Shown here: one piece after another, positions 44,557 through 52,522 of the stretch | Position numbering within the stretch: position 1 is the first letter of the stretch | How the letters are laid out: every line of letters starts with the position of its first letter | Origin: Bradyrhizobium algeriense | GTDB lineage: Bacteria > Pseudomonadota > Alphaproteobacteria > Rhizobiales > Xanthobacteraceae | Direction of reading: 5' to 3' | DNA: 64,000 bases | NCBI RefSeq assembly: GCF_003062295.1 | Contig: NZ_PYCN01000009.1 | Span: forward strand, 186,001-250,000 | Position numbers and translations under genes: made by a program | The notes under the pieces: generated by a model | Database searches by the model: none | Seen by the model: the letters and a program-made list of their open reading frames with translations, nothing else | What the model was told of the DNA's origin: nothing

Positions 44557-45012
44557 ATGTTCGTTCGCTTGACGAGGCCGATGCGCGCCAAGGCGGGGTG
44601 GTTTGTCGCCCTGCTTTATCTGTTTTGCGTGCTTGCGCCCGGCGTGGCGCTGGCGCTTGGCGATGCCGCATCGTGTCTCATGCATCAGCCCGGAACGGCT
44701 ACCGCTGCGCATGTCCATGAGGACGCGCAGCCGGAGCATGCCGCCTCGCACCGGCATCATGAGATGCAGGCGGATGAGCATGCTGTGCATCAGGCCGATG
44801 CCGGTCACGCTATGCCCGAGCCGGCCAAGCATCAGCACGACGGCAAGGGCGCTATAGGACCGTGCTGCGCCATGCTCTGCGTTTCGGCGATCGCGGCCGA
44901 TCTGCCCGCCATCGCAAAGCCCTCGCCGCCGATCTCGCTCTGCGTCTCCGAGAACTTTCAGCGTCTGCCGGGCAAGGCGCCCCCGCTGCTCTATCGTCCC
45001 CCCATCGCCTGA
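44557..45012 (+). CDS. His-rich membrane or exported protein, probably metal linked
   Basis: 151 residues from ATG 44557. One N-terminal hydrophobic segment (AGWFVALLYLFCVLAPGVAL), then about 70 residues with many His (HVHEDAQPEHAASHRHHEMQ) and Met/Asp, then CCAMLCVSAIAADLPA. The His/Met-rich region could bind copper or another metal, fitting the cupredoxin gene 138 bp downstream on the same strand. No family named with confidence; a DUF2946-like relation is possible. No clear ribosome binding site. Confidence 0.6.
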   Translation: MFVRLTRPMRAKAGWFVALLYLFCVLAPGVALALGDAASCLMHQPGTATAAHVHEDAQPEHAASHRHHEMQADEHAVHQADAGHAMPEPAKHQHDGKGAIGPCCAMLCVSAIAADLPAIAKPSPPISLCVSENFQRLPGKAPPLLYRPPIA

Positions 45013-45150
45013 TCTCTGACGTAACGACATGGGCAGCCGCGCCACGAGCGCGCATGCCCGTGGTCGTCGGAGAACTCAATCATGTCTGCGCAGTTTGCGG
45101 CGTCTCGCGCCATGCACAGCGCATTTCGAAAACACGAGAAGGAACATCGA

Positions 45151-45612
45151 ATGAAAACCATTGTGACAATCCTGCTGGCGCTATCAGCGCTTTCAGCCCT
45201 GCCGCCTCTAGCGCACAGCCATGAGCAGCACGCCCACCAAAGCTATGCCGCGGGCGAGCCCGGCGACCCCAAAAAACCTTCCCGCACCATCGAGGTCGGG
45301 ATGAGCGAGATGGCCTACGCGCCCGCCCGCATCGAGGTGAACCGCGGCGAACAGATCCGCTTTGTGATCCGCAACACCGGCGCCGACGATCACGAATTCC
45401 TGCTCGCCACCACGGCAGAAAATCTGAAACACGCCAAGGCGATGATGGAGAACCCGCATATGGAGCATGACGAACCGAACGGCGTTCGGCTTGCACCGAA
45501 GAAATCGGCCGAGATCCTCTGGAAGTTCACTCACGCCGGCACGTTCGAATATTCGTGCCTGATCCCCGGCCATCGCGAGGCCGGCATGGTCGGCCAAGTC
45601 TTGGTAAAATAA
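45151..45612 (+). CDS. Cupredoxin-domain protein, copper-binding
   Basis: 153 residues from ATG 45151 (AAGGA seven bases upstream). Signal peptide (MKTIVTILLALSALSALPPL), a His-rich spacer (HSHEQHAHQSY), then a plastocyanin/azurin-like fold. Type 1 copper ligands are His in ADDHEFLL and Cys, His and Met in YSCLIPGHREAGMVG. Probably a periplasmic copper carrier or electron donor. The stop codon lies in the first unit of a tandem repeat. Confidence 0.85.
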   Translation: MKTIVTILLALSALSALPPLAHSHEQHAHQSYAAGEPGDPKKPSRTIEVGMSEMAYAPARIEVNRGEQIRFVIRNTGADDHEFLLATTAENLKHAKAMMENPHMEHDEPNGVRLAPKKSAEILWKFTHAGTFEYSCLIPGHREAGMVGQVLVK

Positions 45613-45674
45613 AGTCCTGGTGAAATAAGGTCTTGGTGAAGTAAGTCTTGGTGAAATAGGTCCCGGTGAAATGA
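45598..45674. repeat. Tandem repeat of the cupredoxin gene's last codons and stop
   Basis: Five imperfect units of 15-16 bp begin at 45598, 45614, 45630, 45645 and 45660. Unit consensus is GTCTTGGTGAAATAAG. The first unit encodes Val-Leu-Val-Lys-stop, the true end of the protein; later units repeat that pattern beyond it, most with their own stop. The array is a minisatellite grown from a gene's stop region. Confidence 0.85.
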
Positions 45675-45781
45675 GCCATAGGTAAAGCGAAGGCGGCAAG
45701 CTGCGCAAAAGTTTCCTGTTTTCGTCGGCCCCGATCCACTACAACCGGGCCCAATCCGAAAGCTGGGAAAGCGAGACCGCC

Positions 45782-46849
45782 GTGCAAAGGATCGAACACC
45801 AAGGCTTCCTGCTGCTGCTTGTCGCCGTCACGCTGGCGTTTGCCTGGGTGCTGTATCCGTTCTATGGCGCTGTTCTCTGGGCCGTCGTCGTGGCGGTGCT
45901 TTTCGCACCCGTCTATCGAAGGCTGCTGCAATCGATGCAGGGCAGGCCAAGCCTCGCGGCCGCCGTCACCGTCCTGATCATCATCGCCATCGTCCTCTTG
46001 CCGCTGGCGATGATCGCGGCTTCGCTGGCGCAGGAAGCGTCAAGCCTGTTCGCGAAAATCCAGTCCGGAGAGTATAATTTCGGCAGCTATCTGCAGCGGA
46101 TATTCGACGCCCTGCCGGCCTGGGCAACCGGATTGCTCGAGCGGCTCAACGTCACCGATTTTTCGGCCCTGCGCGAAAAGCTCGCTTCCGGCCTCATGAC
46201 GGGCGGGCAGGTTCTCGCCCCGCAGGCGCTCAGCATCGGCATGAACACGTTCGATTTCGTGATCCGCCTCGGCATCATGCTTTATTTGTTGTTCTTCCTG
46301 TTGCGTGACGGCAGGGCGCTGGCCGAACGGATCAGGGAGGCCATTCCGCTGCGCGGCGAGCAGAAGGCGGCGCTGTTCATCCGGTTCGCCGACGTCGTCC
46401 GCGCCACCGTGAAGGGCGGCATCCTCGTCGCGATGGCGCAAGGCATGCTCGGCGGCATCGCGTTCTGGTTCTTGGGAATCCACGCAGCCCTGCTATGGGC
46501 CGTGCTGATGGCGTTCCTGTCGCTGATCCCTGCCGTCGGCGCCGCGCTGGTCTGGCTTCCGGTCGCGATCTACTTCCTGGCCACCGGCGCGATCTGGCAG
46601 GGCATCGGGCTGATCGTCTATGGCGTGCTCGTCATCGGATTGGTCGACAATCTGCTGCGTCCCTTCCTGGTCGGCAAGGGCTCCAAGCTGCCGGACTACA
46701 TCGTGCTGATCTCGACGCTCGGCGGCATCGAAGCGTTCGGCCTCAACGGCTTTGTCATCGGCCCGTTGATTGCCGCGATGTTCATGGTGAGCTGGGAGAT
46801 ATTCGCCGTATCACGGCGGGACGAGCCGGCTGGAGACGCAAATCCGTAG
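45782..46849 (+). CDS. AI-2E family transporter (PerM/UPF0118)
   Basis: 355 residues starting at GTG 45782. Paired N-terminal membrane segments (GFLLLLVAVTLAFAWVLYPF), a soluble amphipathic region (ARE KLASGLMTGG-like), and several C-terminal helices with the family motif GIHAALLWAVLMAFLSLIPA and IGLVDNLLRPFLVGKGSKLP. Members export peptides or autoinducer-like molecules or act as sodium antiporters; here the substrate is not known. The stop codon TAG is provided by the left end of an inverted repeat. Confidence 0.88.
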   Translation: MQRIEHQGFLLLLVAVTLAFAWVLYPFYGAVLWAVVVAVLFAPVYRRLLQSMQGRPSLAAAVTVLIIIAIVLLPLAMIAASLAQEASSLFAKIQSGEYNFGSYLQRIFDALPAWATGLLERLNVTDFSALREKLASGLMTGGQVLAPQALSIGMNTFDFVIRLGIMLYLLFFLLRDGRALAERIREAIPLRGEQKAALFIRFADVVRATVKGGILVAMAQGMLGGIAFWFLGIHAALLWAVLMAFLSLIPAVGAALVWLPVAIYFLATGAIWQGIGLIVYGVLVIGLVDNLLRPFLVGKGSKLPDYIVLISTLGGIEAFGLNGFVIGPLIAAMFMVSWEIFAVSRRDEPAGDANP

Positions 46850-46930
46850 GACGGGTAGAGCGAAGCGAAACCCATCATTCACGCCGTTGGCAGCCTATTG
46901 ATGGGTTTCGCTTCGCTGTACCCATCCTAC
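46846..46930. repeat. Dispersed inverted repeat, family A, copy 2
   Basis: Arms 46846-46878 and 46899-46930 pair around a 20-base spacer. The arm ends (GTAGGA and TCCTAC) contribute TAG stops to the AI-2E gene on one strand and to the GNAT gene on the other, so the element spans exactly the junction of two convergent genes and could terminate both. Confidence 0.85.
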
Positions 46931-47769
46931 CCCAGCTCAAAACTGGTGACGCCGAACACCCGCTCCAGCCGCAACGGTGGAATCACGCCGGTGTACATGC
47001 GGGCCGTCTCGAACACCGGCGCCAATCCCAAATCTTCCGCCAGCGCGATCGCCTCGCGGTTGATGCCGGGCACATCCAGAAAAATCTCGCCGCCGCCCAC
47101 CCTGGCGAGCAAGGCGGACAGCACCGCTTCGGCGGTGACGCGGTCGTCTGCCACCAGCGGGCCGATCTTGAAACCCTTCCGGCATGGACGGATCACGCCC
47201 CAGCCGGCGGGCCTGCCATCCCGCACGACCGCGCAACCGACATGGCCGGGCGCGCCGATCCAGGCCCGCAGGAACGCGGGCCGCCGCGCCGGAAACACGG
47301 TGGCGTCGTCCGCTTCCACTGCCGCTATCGGGACATCGGACAACGCTATGACTTCAGCCCGCGGCACGGCGGGCGCGGCAACTGTGCCGCCGTAACGGAC
47401 ATTGGCGTAAGCAAGCTGAAAGCCGGACTTCCTGTAGTTCTCCTGCTGCGCCGTCACGCCATCGAGCCCGATCACGCGCGGGCCGGCGTGCGCGATGGCC
47501 GCATTCCATATGCGCAGGCCGTAGCCATGGCCGCGCAGATCCGCCCGCACCATGTAAAAGCCGAGAAAGGAAAAGCTCGCGCCGTAATTGACGCAGGAAA
47601 CCGTCGCGGCAGGCGCGCCATCGATCTCTGCGATGAAGAAGCCGCCCGGATCGACGGAAGCAAAGCATGCGTCGTCGGCAAGCCCCGGATTCCAGCCTTC
47701 AGCCGCGGCCCAGTCCACGGCCAGTGAGATTTCGTCCGGCCGCATCGGCCGTATTGTGAAGGTCTTCAT
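46927..47769 (-). CDS. GNAT-family N-acetyltransferase, two-domain
   Basis: 280 residues from ATG 47769 (GGAGG eight bases upstream). The N-terminal GNAT domain has MKTFTIRPMRPDEISLAVDW and the acetyl-CoA loop RADLRGHGYGLRIWNAAI. A second domain follows (VGCAVVRDGRPAGWGVIRPC, KIGPLVADDRVTAEAVLSAL), as in YitH-like two-domain acetyltransferases. The acceptor is unknown. Its TAG stop is inside the right arm of the inverted repeat. Confidence 0.86.
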   Translation of the reverse strand: MKTFTIRPMRPDEISLAVDWAAAEGWNPGLADDACFASVDPGGFFIAEIDGAPAATVSCVNYGASFSFLGFYMVRADLRGHGYGLRIWNAAIAHAGPRVIGLDGVTAQQENYRKSGFQLAYANVRYGGTVAAPAVPRAEVIALSDVPIAAVEADDATVFPARRPAFLRAWIGAPGHVGCAVVRDGRPAGWGVIRPCRKGFKIGPLVADDRVTAEAVLSALLARVGGGEIFLDVPGINREAIALAEDLGLAPVFETARMYTGVIPPLRLERVFGVTSFELG

Positions 47770-47800
47770 TACGATCCTCCAGCCGTCACGAAGCGACGAC

Positions 47801-47890
47801 TTGTCCGCCGTAGCTCGAAGAGCGAAGGCGGAGCAATCCATCTATCCTCGTGCGCGGAAAGATGGATTGCTTCGCTTCGCTCGCAATGAC
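47801..47890. repeat. Dispersed imperfect inverted repeat, family C
   Basis: GCAATCCATCTATCC and GATGGATTGC pair across a short spacer, with GAAGAGCGAAGGCGG on the left and CTTCGCTTCGCTCGC on the right. This is a repeat type I associate with Bradyrhizobium intergenic regions. It occupies the first part of the 307-bp gap before the next gene; the remainder (47891-48076) shows nothing but a possible promoter. Confidence 0.55.
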
Positions 47891-48076
47891 GCCGCTTTAT
47901 GACAAACAGCAGGACTGCAATTGCGCTCTGCAGTTCCTCAACTCACGATGCGAATGCGCTGTGAGCAGTCCAGAAATGGCACACTTCTTCGCGCAGAATA
48001 TCATTGCGCCGTGCGAATTGTTTAGCGAAAATTAATCATATGCTGCTGCGGGGCTGCATTGTTGGAGGCGACACAC

Positions 48077-48496
48077 ATGTACCGATCATCGCTCACGCTG
48101 GCCTTTGTCGTGCTGTACTCGGCGGCCGGCGCGGCCAGCGACTTGTCATCCGTCTACGTGGCGCCGGGCGGAATCTACGCGCCTTCAGCAAACGTCTATG
48201 TGCGTCCGGGACCGGCGTATCGGCAACCGCCCTACGCGGAACCCGGTTACGGCTATCGGCAACCGTCCTATTACGGAACGCCGGCCCCGGCAGCTGTCTA
48301 TGGCGAGTACGGACCTGCCTACGCCGCACAGCCGGCCTATGTCGAACGCGCGCCCTATCCCTACGCTCGGGAACGCTACTACGCGCAGGAATACGACTAT
48401 GCGCCGGAATACGCGCCGAGGCCGCCGCTGCCCGTGCCCTACCGTGCGCGCGCACGATGCGACGACGGCTATGGCAGGTCGGTCTACTGCGATTAA
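48077..48496 (+). CDS. Tyr/Pro-rich secreted small protein
   Basis: 139 residues from ATG 48077 with GGAGG eight bases upstream. Signal peptide (MYRSSLTLAFVVLYSAAGAA), then a Tyr/Pro/Ala-rich region in which short motifs such as YRQPPYAEPGYGYRQPSYYG recur, ending in two Cys (RCDDGYGRSVYCD) that might form a disulfide. No known family. It resembles secreted, possibly surface-associated low-complexity proteins; function not proposed. Confidence 0.65.
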   Translation: MYRSSLTLAFVVLYSAAGAASDLSSVYVAPGGIYAPSANVYVRPGPAYRQPPYAEPGYGYRQPSYYGTPAPAAVYGEYGPAYAAQPAYVERAPYPYARERYYAQEYDYAPEYAPRPPLPVPYRARARCDDGYGRSVYCD

Positions 48497-48538
48497 GCCG
48501 CCGGCATGGCGCGGAGTCGGTGCCGCTGATTGCGGTAC

Positions 48539-48620
48539 GTAGGATGGGTGGAGCGCAGCGATACCCATCGCCCCTTCGCACACGCGATTGATGGGTTTCG
48601 CTTCGCTCTACCCATCCTAC
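48539..48620. repeat. Dispersed inverted repeat, family A, copy 3
   Basis: Left arm 48539-48570 (GTAGGATGGGTGGAGCGCAG) and right arm 48589-48620 (CTTCGCTCTACCCATCCTAC) pair around a short spacer. It lies between the Tyr/Pro-rich gene and the convergent reductase gene and may terminate both. Confidence 0.85.
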
Positions 48621-48693
48621 GCGACTACGCGCTGCGAGTAATCCTCGATCAGCGCGCAGCACGGACAGGGCGCGGCGAAATCCCGGCGCGTCC

Positions 48694-49698
48694 TCACGGC
48701 ATCATCACGATCTTGCCCAGCGCCGATCCCTGTTCGAGCAGGGAATGCGCCTTGCGGACGTCGGCAAGCTTCAACCGCGCCGAGATGGCCGGGCGGATCG
48801 CGCCGCGCTCGAGCGCGCCGATCACTTCGCGCATCAGCGCGCGGCGGCCTTCGCGGTCGTGGTCATAAATGTGGAACGAGAAGCAGCGCACCGCCGGGCA
48901 GGTGTCGAGATGATCGCGCATCGCCGCCACCAGGTTCTCCTGCGGCAGGCCGGCGAAGGCATTGTAGGACACCAGCGTGCCCCACTTGCCGAGCGCGCGG
49001 ATATAGCCGACGAAATCGGGCCCGCCGACATGGTCGAGGACGAGACCGACGCCGCGCCCCTCCGTCAGCTCGCGGGTGCGGGCGATGACGTCTTCGTTGC
49101 GATAATGGATGACGTGGTCGGCGCCATTGCGGCGCGCGAACCCCGCTTTCTCTTCAGAGCTGACCGTGCCGATGACGGTCATCCCGGCCAGCTTTCCGAG
49201 TTGCACCAGCGCCGTGCCGACGCCGCCGGCCGCGCCGATCACCAGCGCGCTGTCCGGCCGCTGCGTCGACGCGCATTGATGCAGCAACGCCCAGGCGACC
49301 TGGTAGTTGGCGAGGCACACCGCTTCCTGCAGATCGACGCTGTCGGCGAGCAGATGCACCGCATCGGCCGGCGCCGCGACGAACTCGGAGTAACAGCCGC
49401 CGCGCTGGGCGAGGTCGCGGGCGCTCAGCAACACCTTCCGGCCGGTTGCGATCCCGCTCACCTCGGATCCGACCGCGTGCACGATGCCGGCGACATCGTT
49501 GCCGGGGTTCACGGGCAGCGGCGGCATCCATTTGTAGACGCCGCGGCGGATCAGGACATCCGGTTGGCCGACGCCGAACGCCTCGGCGCGGATCACGACG
49601 TCGTGCGGGCCCGGATCCGGACGCGGCACGTCGACATATTCAAGGGCTTCGGGGCCGCCGACCTGGCGAACGAGAACGGTTTTCATCAGCGTGGTCAT
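48694..49698 (-). CDS. Zinc-independent MDR/quinone oxidoreductase
   Basis: 334 residues. MDR signature EAFGVGQPDVLIRRGVY, NPGNDVAGIVHAVGSEV, nucleotide loop IGAAGGVGTALVQLGKLAG, no zinc-binding cysteines. The ATG follows GGAGGAATCGC. A 16-bp palindrome lies immediately upstream at 49710-49725. Divergent from the FAH-led operon at 50048, with which it probably shares control. Similar in family, not in sequence detail, to the gene at 5074. Confidence 0.88.
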   Translation of the reverse strand: MTTLMKTVLVRQVGGPEALEYVDVPRPDPGPHDVVIRAEAFGVGQPDVLIRRGVYKWMPPLPVNPGNDVAGIVHAVGSEVSGIATGRKVLLSARDLAQRGGCYSEFVAAPADAVHLLADSVDLQEAVCLANYQVAWALLHQCASTQRPDSALVIGAAGGVGTALVQLGKLAGMTVIGTVSSEEKAGFARRNGADHVIHYRNEDVIARTRELTEGRGVGLVLDHVGGPDFVGYIRALGKWGTLVSYNAFAGLPQENLVAAMRDHLDTCPAVRCFSFHIYDHDREGRRALMREVIGALERGAIRPAISARLKLADVRKAHSLLEQGSALGKIVMMP

Positions 49699-50047
49699 GC
49701 GATTCCTCCATATTTTCGAAAATATTATTGTTTGCGAAATTTATTGCAATAGCGGAGTTGGTTCGCCCTGATCTCGCGACAAGGCCAGTGAACCCCGCGC
49801 GATCATGCCGGCGGCGTCGCGCGCAACAGCGATCTCGCTGCGAAATCGATCGCGCGGCACCACCACCGAACGCACGAGGAAATACACAGCCCATCCGCGC
49901 GTCAACGATTGACGGCAGCAACGCCTCCCTCCGGCCGGCCTTTCCGAATCCTGATCGTTTCCCTGAACAGGCGGCTTGCATTTTCGTAAATTTTCGAAAA
50001 TAGTAGTTTTATCGAAAAGATTCCAACGTTCCGGAGGGAGCCCGCGC
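49699..50047. promoter_or_regulatory. Divergent control region with two TTTTCGAAAA palindromes
   Basis: This 349-bp gap has no gene. A perfect 16-bp palindrome, ATATTTTCGAAAATAT, lies at 49710-49725 next to the reductase gene, and a 12-bp one, ATTTTCGAAAAT, lies at 49990-50001 near the FAH gene. Related half-sites follow at 49979-49989 and 50007-50019. The common TTTTCGAAAA core at both ends fits one repressor controlling both operons. No regulator gene is adjacent. Confidence 0.65.
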
Positions 50048-50908
50048 ATGAAGCTGTTGTCGTTCGCTATGGATGGTCGGGAAAGCTGGGGGGCGGTGGT
50101 CGGCGACCGCGTCGCCGACCTCGGCCGCGCCTTGCCGCAATATCCGTCGCTGGCGGACTTCGTCGGGAGTGCCGATTTCGCCCGCCGGGATGCGCTCGCA
50201 GCTGGCGAAAAGCCGGGCCCGAAGCTGGCCGACATAACTTTTCTCCCCGTCATTCCGCGTCCGGAAAAGATCATCTGCGCGGTGCGCAACTATCTCGACC
50301 ACCACAACGAGGCGGTGGCGTTCGGCATGAAGCGCGAGATCACCGAATTTCCGCCAATCTTCCTGCGCGTCTGGCGGTCCCAGGTCGCCCACAACGCGCC
50401 GGTGGTGCGGCCGAAGGTTTCCGATAATCTCGATTGGGAAGGCGAACTCGCGGTCGTGATCGGAAAAGGCGGCCGGCATATTCCGGAAGCGGCAGCGTTC
50501 GACCACGTCGCCGGCTATTCGATCTACAACGACGTCAGCGTTCGCGACTGGCAACGCCACGCCCAGCAGATCGCTTCCGGCAAGAATTTCGTCGGCACCG
50601 GTCCGTTCGGTCCGTGGCTGGTGACGCCGGACGAGATCGGCGATCCGACGAAACTCAGGCTCGAGACCCGCGTCAACGGCAAGGTCGAGCAGAAGTCCGA
50701 CACCTCGATGCTGATTTTCTCGATCCCGCGGCTGATCAATTACTGCTCGACCATTTTCGACCTGGTGCCGGGCGACGTGATCGCGACGGGAACGCCGGCC
50801 GGCGTTGGCTTCACGCGCAAGCCGCCCGAGTTTCTCAAGCCAGGCGACGTCGTCGAGGTCGAGATCGAGAATATCGGCGTGCTGCGCAATCCCGTCGTCG
50901 ACGAGTGA
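50048..50908 (+). CDS. Fumarylacetoacetate hydrolase (FAH) family protein
   Basis: 286 residues from ATG 50048 (CCGGAGGGAG upstream). The FAH metal and active-site pattern is clear: RPEKIICAVRNYLDHHNEAV, DNLDWEGELAVVIGKGGRHI, GYSIYNDVSVRDWQRHA and TGTPAGVGFTRKPPEFLKPG. Such enzymes cleave or decarboxylate beta-diketo acids from aromatic catabolism. First gene of a five-gene run with AA-synthesis, VOC, Bug and VOC genes. Confidence 0.9.
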   Translation: MKLLSFAMDGRESWGAVVGDRVADLGRALPQYPSLADFVGSADFARRDALAAGEKPGPKLADITFLPVIPRPEKIICAVRNYLDHHNEAVAFGMKREITEFPPIFLRVWRSQVAHNAPVVRPKVSDNLDWEGELAVVIGKGGRHIPEAAAFDHVAGYSIYNDVSVRDWQRHAQQIASGKNFVGTGPFGPWLVTPDEIGDPTKLRLETRVNGKVEQKSDTSMLIFSIPRLINYCSTIFDLVPGDVIATGTPAGVGFTRKPPEFLKPGDVVEVEIENIGVLRNPVVDE

Positions 50909-50916
50909 GGCGCCAG

Positions 50917-51498
50917 ATGTCCGCTTACGACATTCGCAAGACCGCGCTGACCGTCGAGACGGTCTGGCACGAGCGCGGGCCGCGGCTGGCTACTCCCCTG
51001 CTCGTCGGCACGTCCATCGCCGTGATCCGCAACCCCTTTGCGGGACGCTACGAGGCAGACTTGATGCCGTTCCAGGCTTCGTTGCGCGAGCTTGGGCGCG
51101 AACTCGCGGCCGCGCTCATTGCGCGGCTGGGCGGTGCGGACAAGATCGAGGCCTATGGCAAGGGCATCGTGGTCGGCGAGGATGGCGAGCTCGAGCATGG
51201 CGCGGTGTGGCACGAAGCCGGCGGCTGGGCGGCGCGCGAGGCGCTCGGCAATCCCAAGGCCATCGTGCCGGCGTCGAAAACCATCGGCGGACCCGGCACG
51301 CGGCTGATGGTGCCGCTCGGCCACATCCACGCGGCCTATGTGCGCAGCCATTTCGGCACCGCCGAGATGACGGTGTGGGACGCGCCGCGGCGCGACGAGA
51401 TCGCGTTCGGTCTTGTGATGGCGACCGGCGGGCGTTCGCATGCGCGCATCGGCGGATTGGCCGCCTCAGATATCTCCGTGCACGACGGCCAGCGCTGA
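50917..51498 (+). CDS. Amino acid synthesis family protein (DUF1185)
   Basis: 193 residues from ATG 50917, eight bases after the FAH stop. Matches the AA_synth pattern: TVETVWHERGPRLATPLLVG, IAVIRNPFAGRYEADLMPFQ, PASKTIGGPGTRLMVPLGHI and HFGTAEMTVWDAPRRDEIAF. Members often sit in catabolic gene sets beside hydrolases and Bug proteins; biochemical role not established. Confidence 0.88.
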   Translation: MSAYDIRKTALTVETVWHERGPRLATPLLVGTSIAVIRNPFAGRYEADLMPFQASLRELGRELAAALIARLGGADKIEAYGKGIVVGEDGELEHGAVWHEAGGWAAREALGNPKAIVPASKTIGGPGTRLMVPLGHIHAAYVRSHFGTAEMTVWDAPRRDEIAFGLVMATGGRSHARIGGLAASDISVHDGQR

Positions 51499-51551
51499 TA
51501 GCATTGCTGCTCTAGCCGACAAGCAGTCATTTCGATCGAGAGGGGGACGCG

Positions 51552-52469
51552 ATGATCAGGGTGAAGCGGGTCAGGCACACGGCGCTGGCAACCTCCGATC
51601 TGGAGCACCTGCTGGAATATTATCAATCCGTGATCGGGCTCGGCGTCATCAACCGCGACGGCAAGCGTGTCTATCTCGGCAGCGACTCCGACCAGCTCAC
51701 CACGGTCATCGAGCAGGCCACCGATAACCATCTCGGCGCGATCGCGTTCGAAGTTGCGCCCGATTCCGACCTCGCCGAATTGCAGCGCTCGCTGGCCGAT
51801 CGCGGTATCGCATCGGAAATCAGAAGCGACAGCCTGCCCGGTGTTCCAAAGACGCTGACCTTCAACGATCCGGACGGACATCGCATCGACCTGTTTGCAC
51901 AGTGGCAGTTCTGCAAATCGATCGATCCGCTCCGTGGCCTTGTCGTCAACAAGCTCGGCCACGTCGCGCTGCGCGCGCCCGACCCGCAAGCGACCGCGCG
52001 GTTCTATCAGGACGTCCTCGGCTTTCGGGTCTCCGACCGCATCGAGGAGAATTTCGTCTTCATGCGCTGCGGCTTCGAGCACCATTCGATGAATTTCGCC
52101 CGCGGCACCGACGGCCGGCTGCATCATCTGGCGTTCGAGCTGCGCGATGCCTCGCACATGCACCAGGCCTGCGACCTGCTCGGCCGCCGAAAGATTCCGA
52201 TCCTGTGGGGACCGGTGCGGCATGGTCCGGGCCACAACGTCGCGGTCTATCACCGCAGTCCGGACGGCTGCCTGATCGAATTGTTCTACGACATGGACAT
52301 GATGGCCGACGAAGAGCTCGGCTATTTCGAACCAAGACCCTGGCACCGTGACCGTCCGCAGCGGCCGAAAACGTGGGTCGGCCTGCCGCGCGACGTCTGG
52401 GGCGTCGGGCCCGACAAGGCGGCGCTGGAATTTTCTCCGGAAATGCGCGGCGCGGTGAAGCCGCCCTGA
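51552..52469 (+). CDS. VOC-family protein, extradiol dioxygenase-like
   Basis: 305 residues with two vicinal-oxygen-chelate halves. The C-terminal half has the expected metal set: His in NKLGHVALRAP, His in RLHHLAFELRD, and Glu in DGCLIELFYDMD. The tail of about 45 residues (WHRDRPQRPKTWVGLPRDVW) is typical of ring-cleavage dioxygenases. It would open a catechol-like ring before the FAH-type enzyme acts. ATG after AGAGGGGGACGCG. Confidence 0.87.
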   Translation: MIRVKRVRHTALATSDLEHLLEYYQSVIGLGVINRDGKRVYLGSDSDQLTTVIEQATDNHLGAIAFEVAPDSDLAELQRSLADRGIASEIRSDSLPGVPKTLTFNDPDGHRIDLFAQWQFCKSIDPLRGLVVNKLGHVALRAPDPQATARFYQDVLGFRVSDRIEENFVFMRCGFEHHSMNFARGTDGRLHHLAFELRDASHMHQACDLLGRRKIPILWGPVRHGPGHNVAVYHRSPDGCLIELFYDMDMMADEELGYFEPRPWHRDRPQRPKTWVGLPRDVWGVGPDKAALEFSPEMRGAVKPP

Positions 52470-52522
52470 GCGCGGCGCTCATAAAAAACACGCAAAAAAC
52501 AAAACAGAGGGAGAGAAACACG

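Noticed and set aside
46495..47727. Plus-strand frame of 410 codons over the AI-2E and GNAT genes
   Set aside because: It runs out of frame through the first gene and antisense through the second; no motif supports it.
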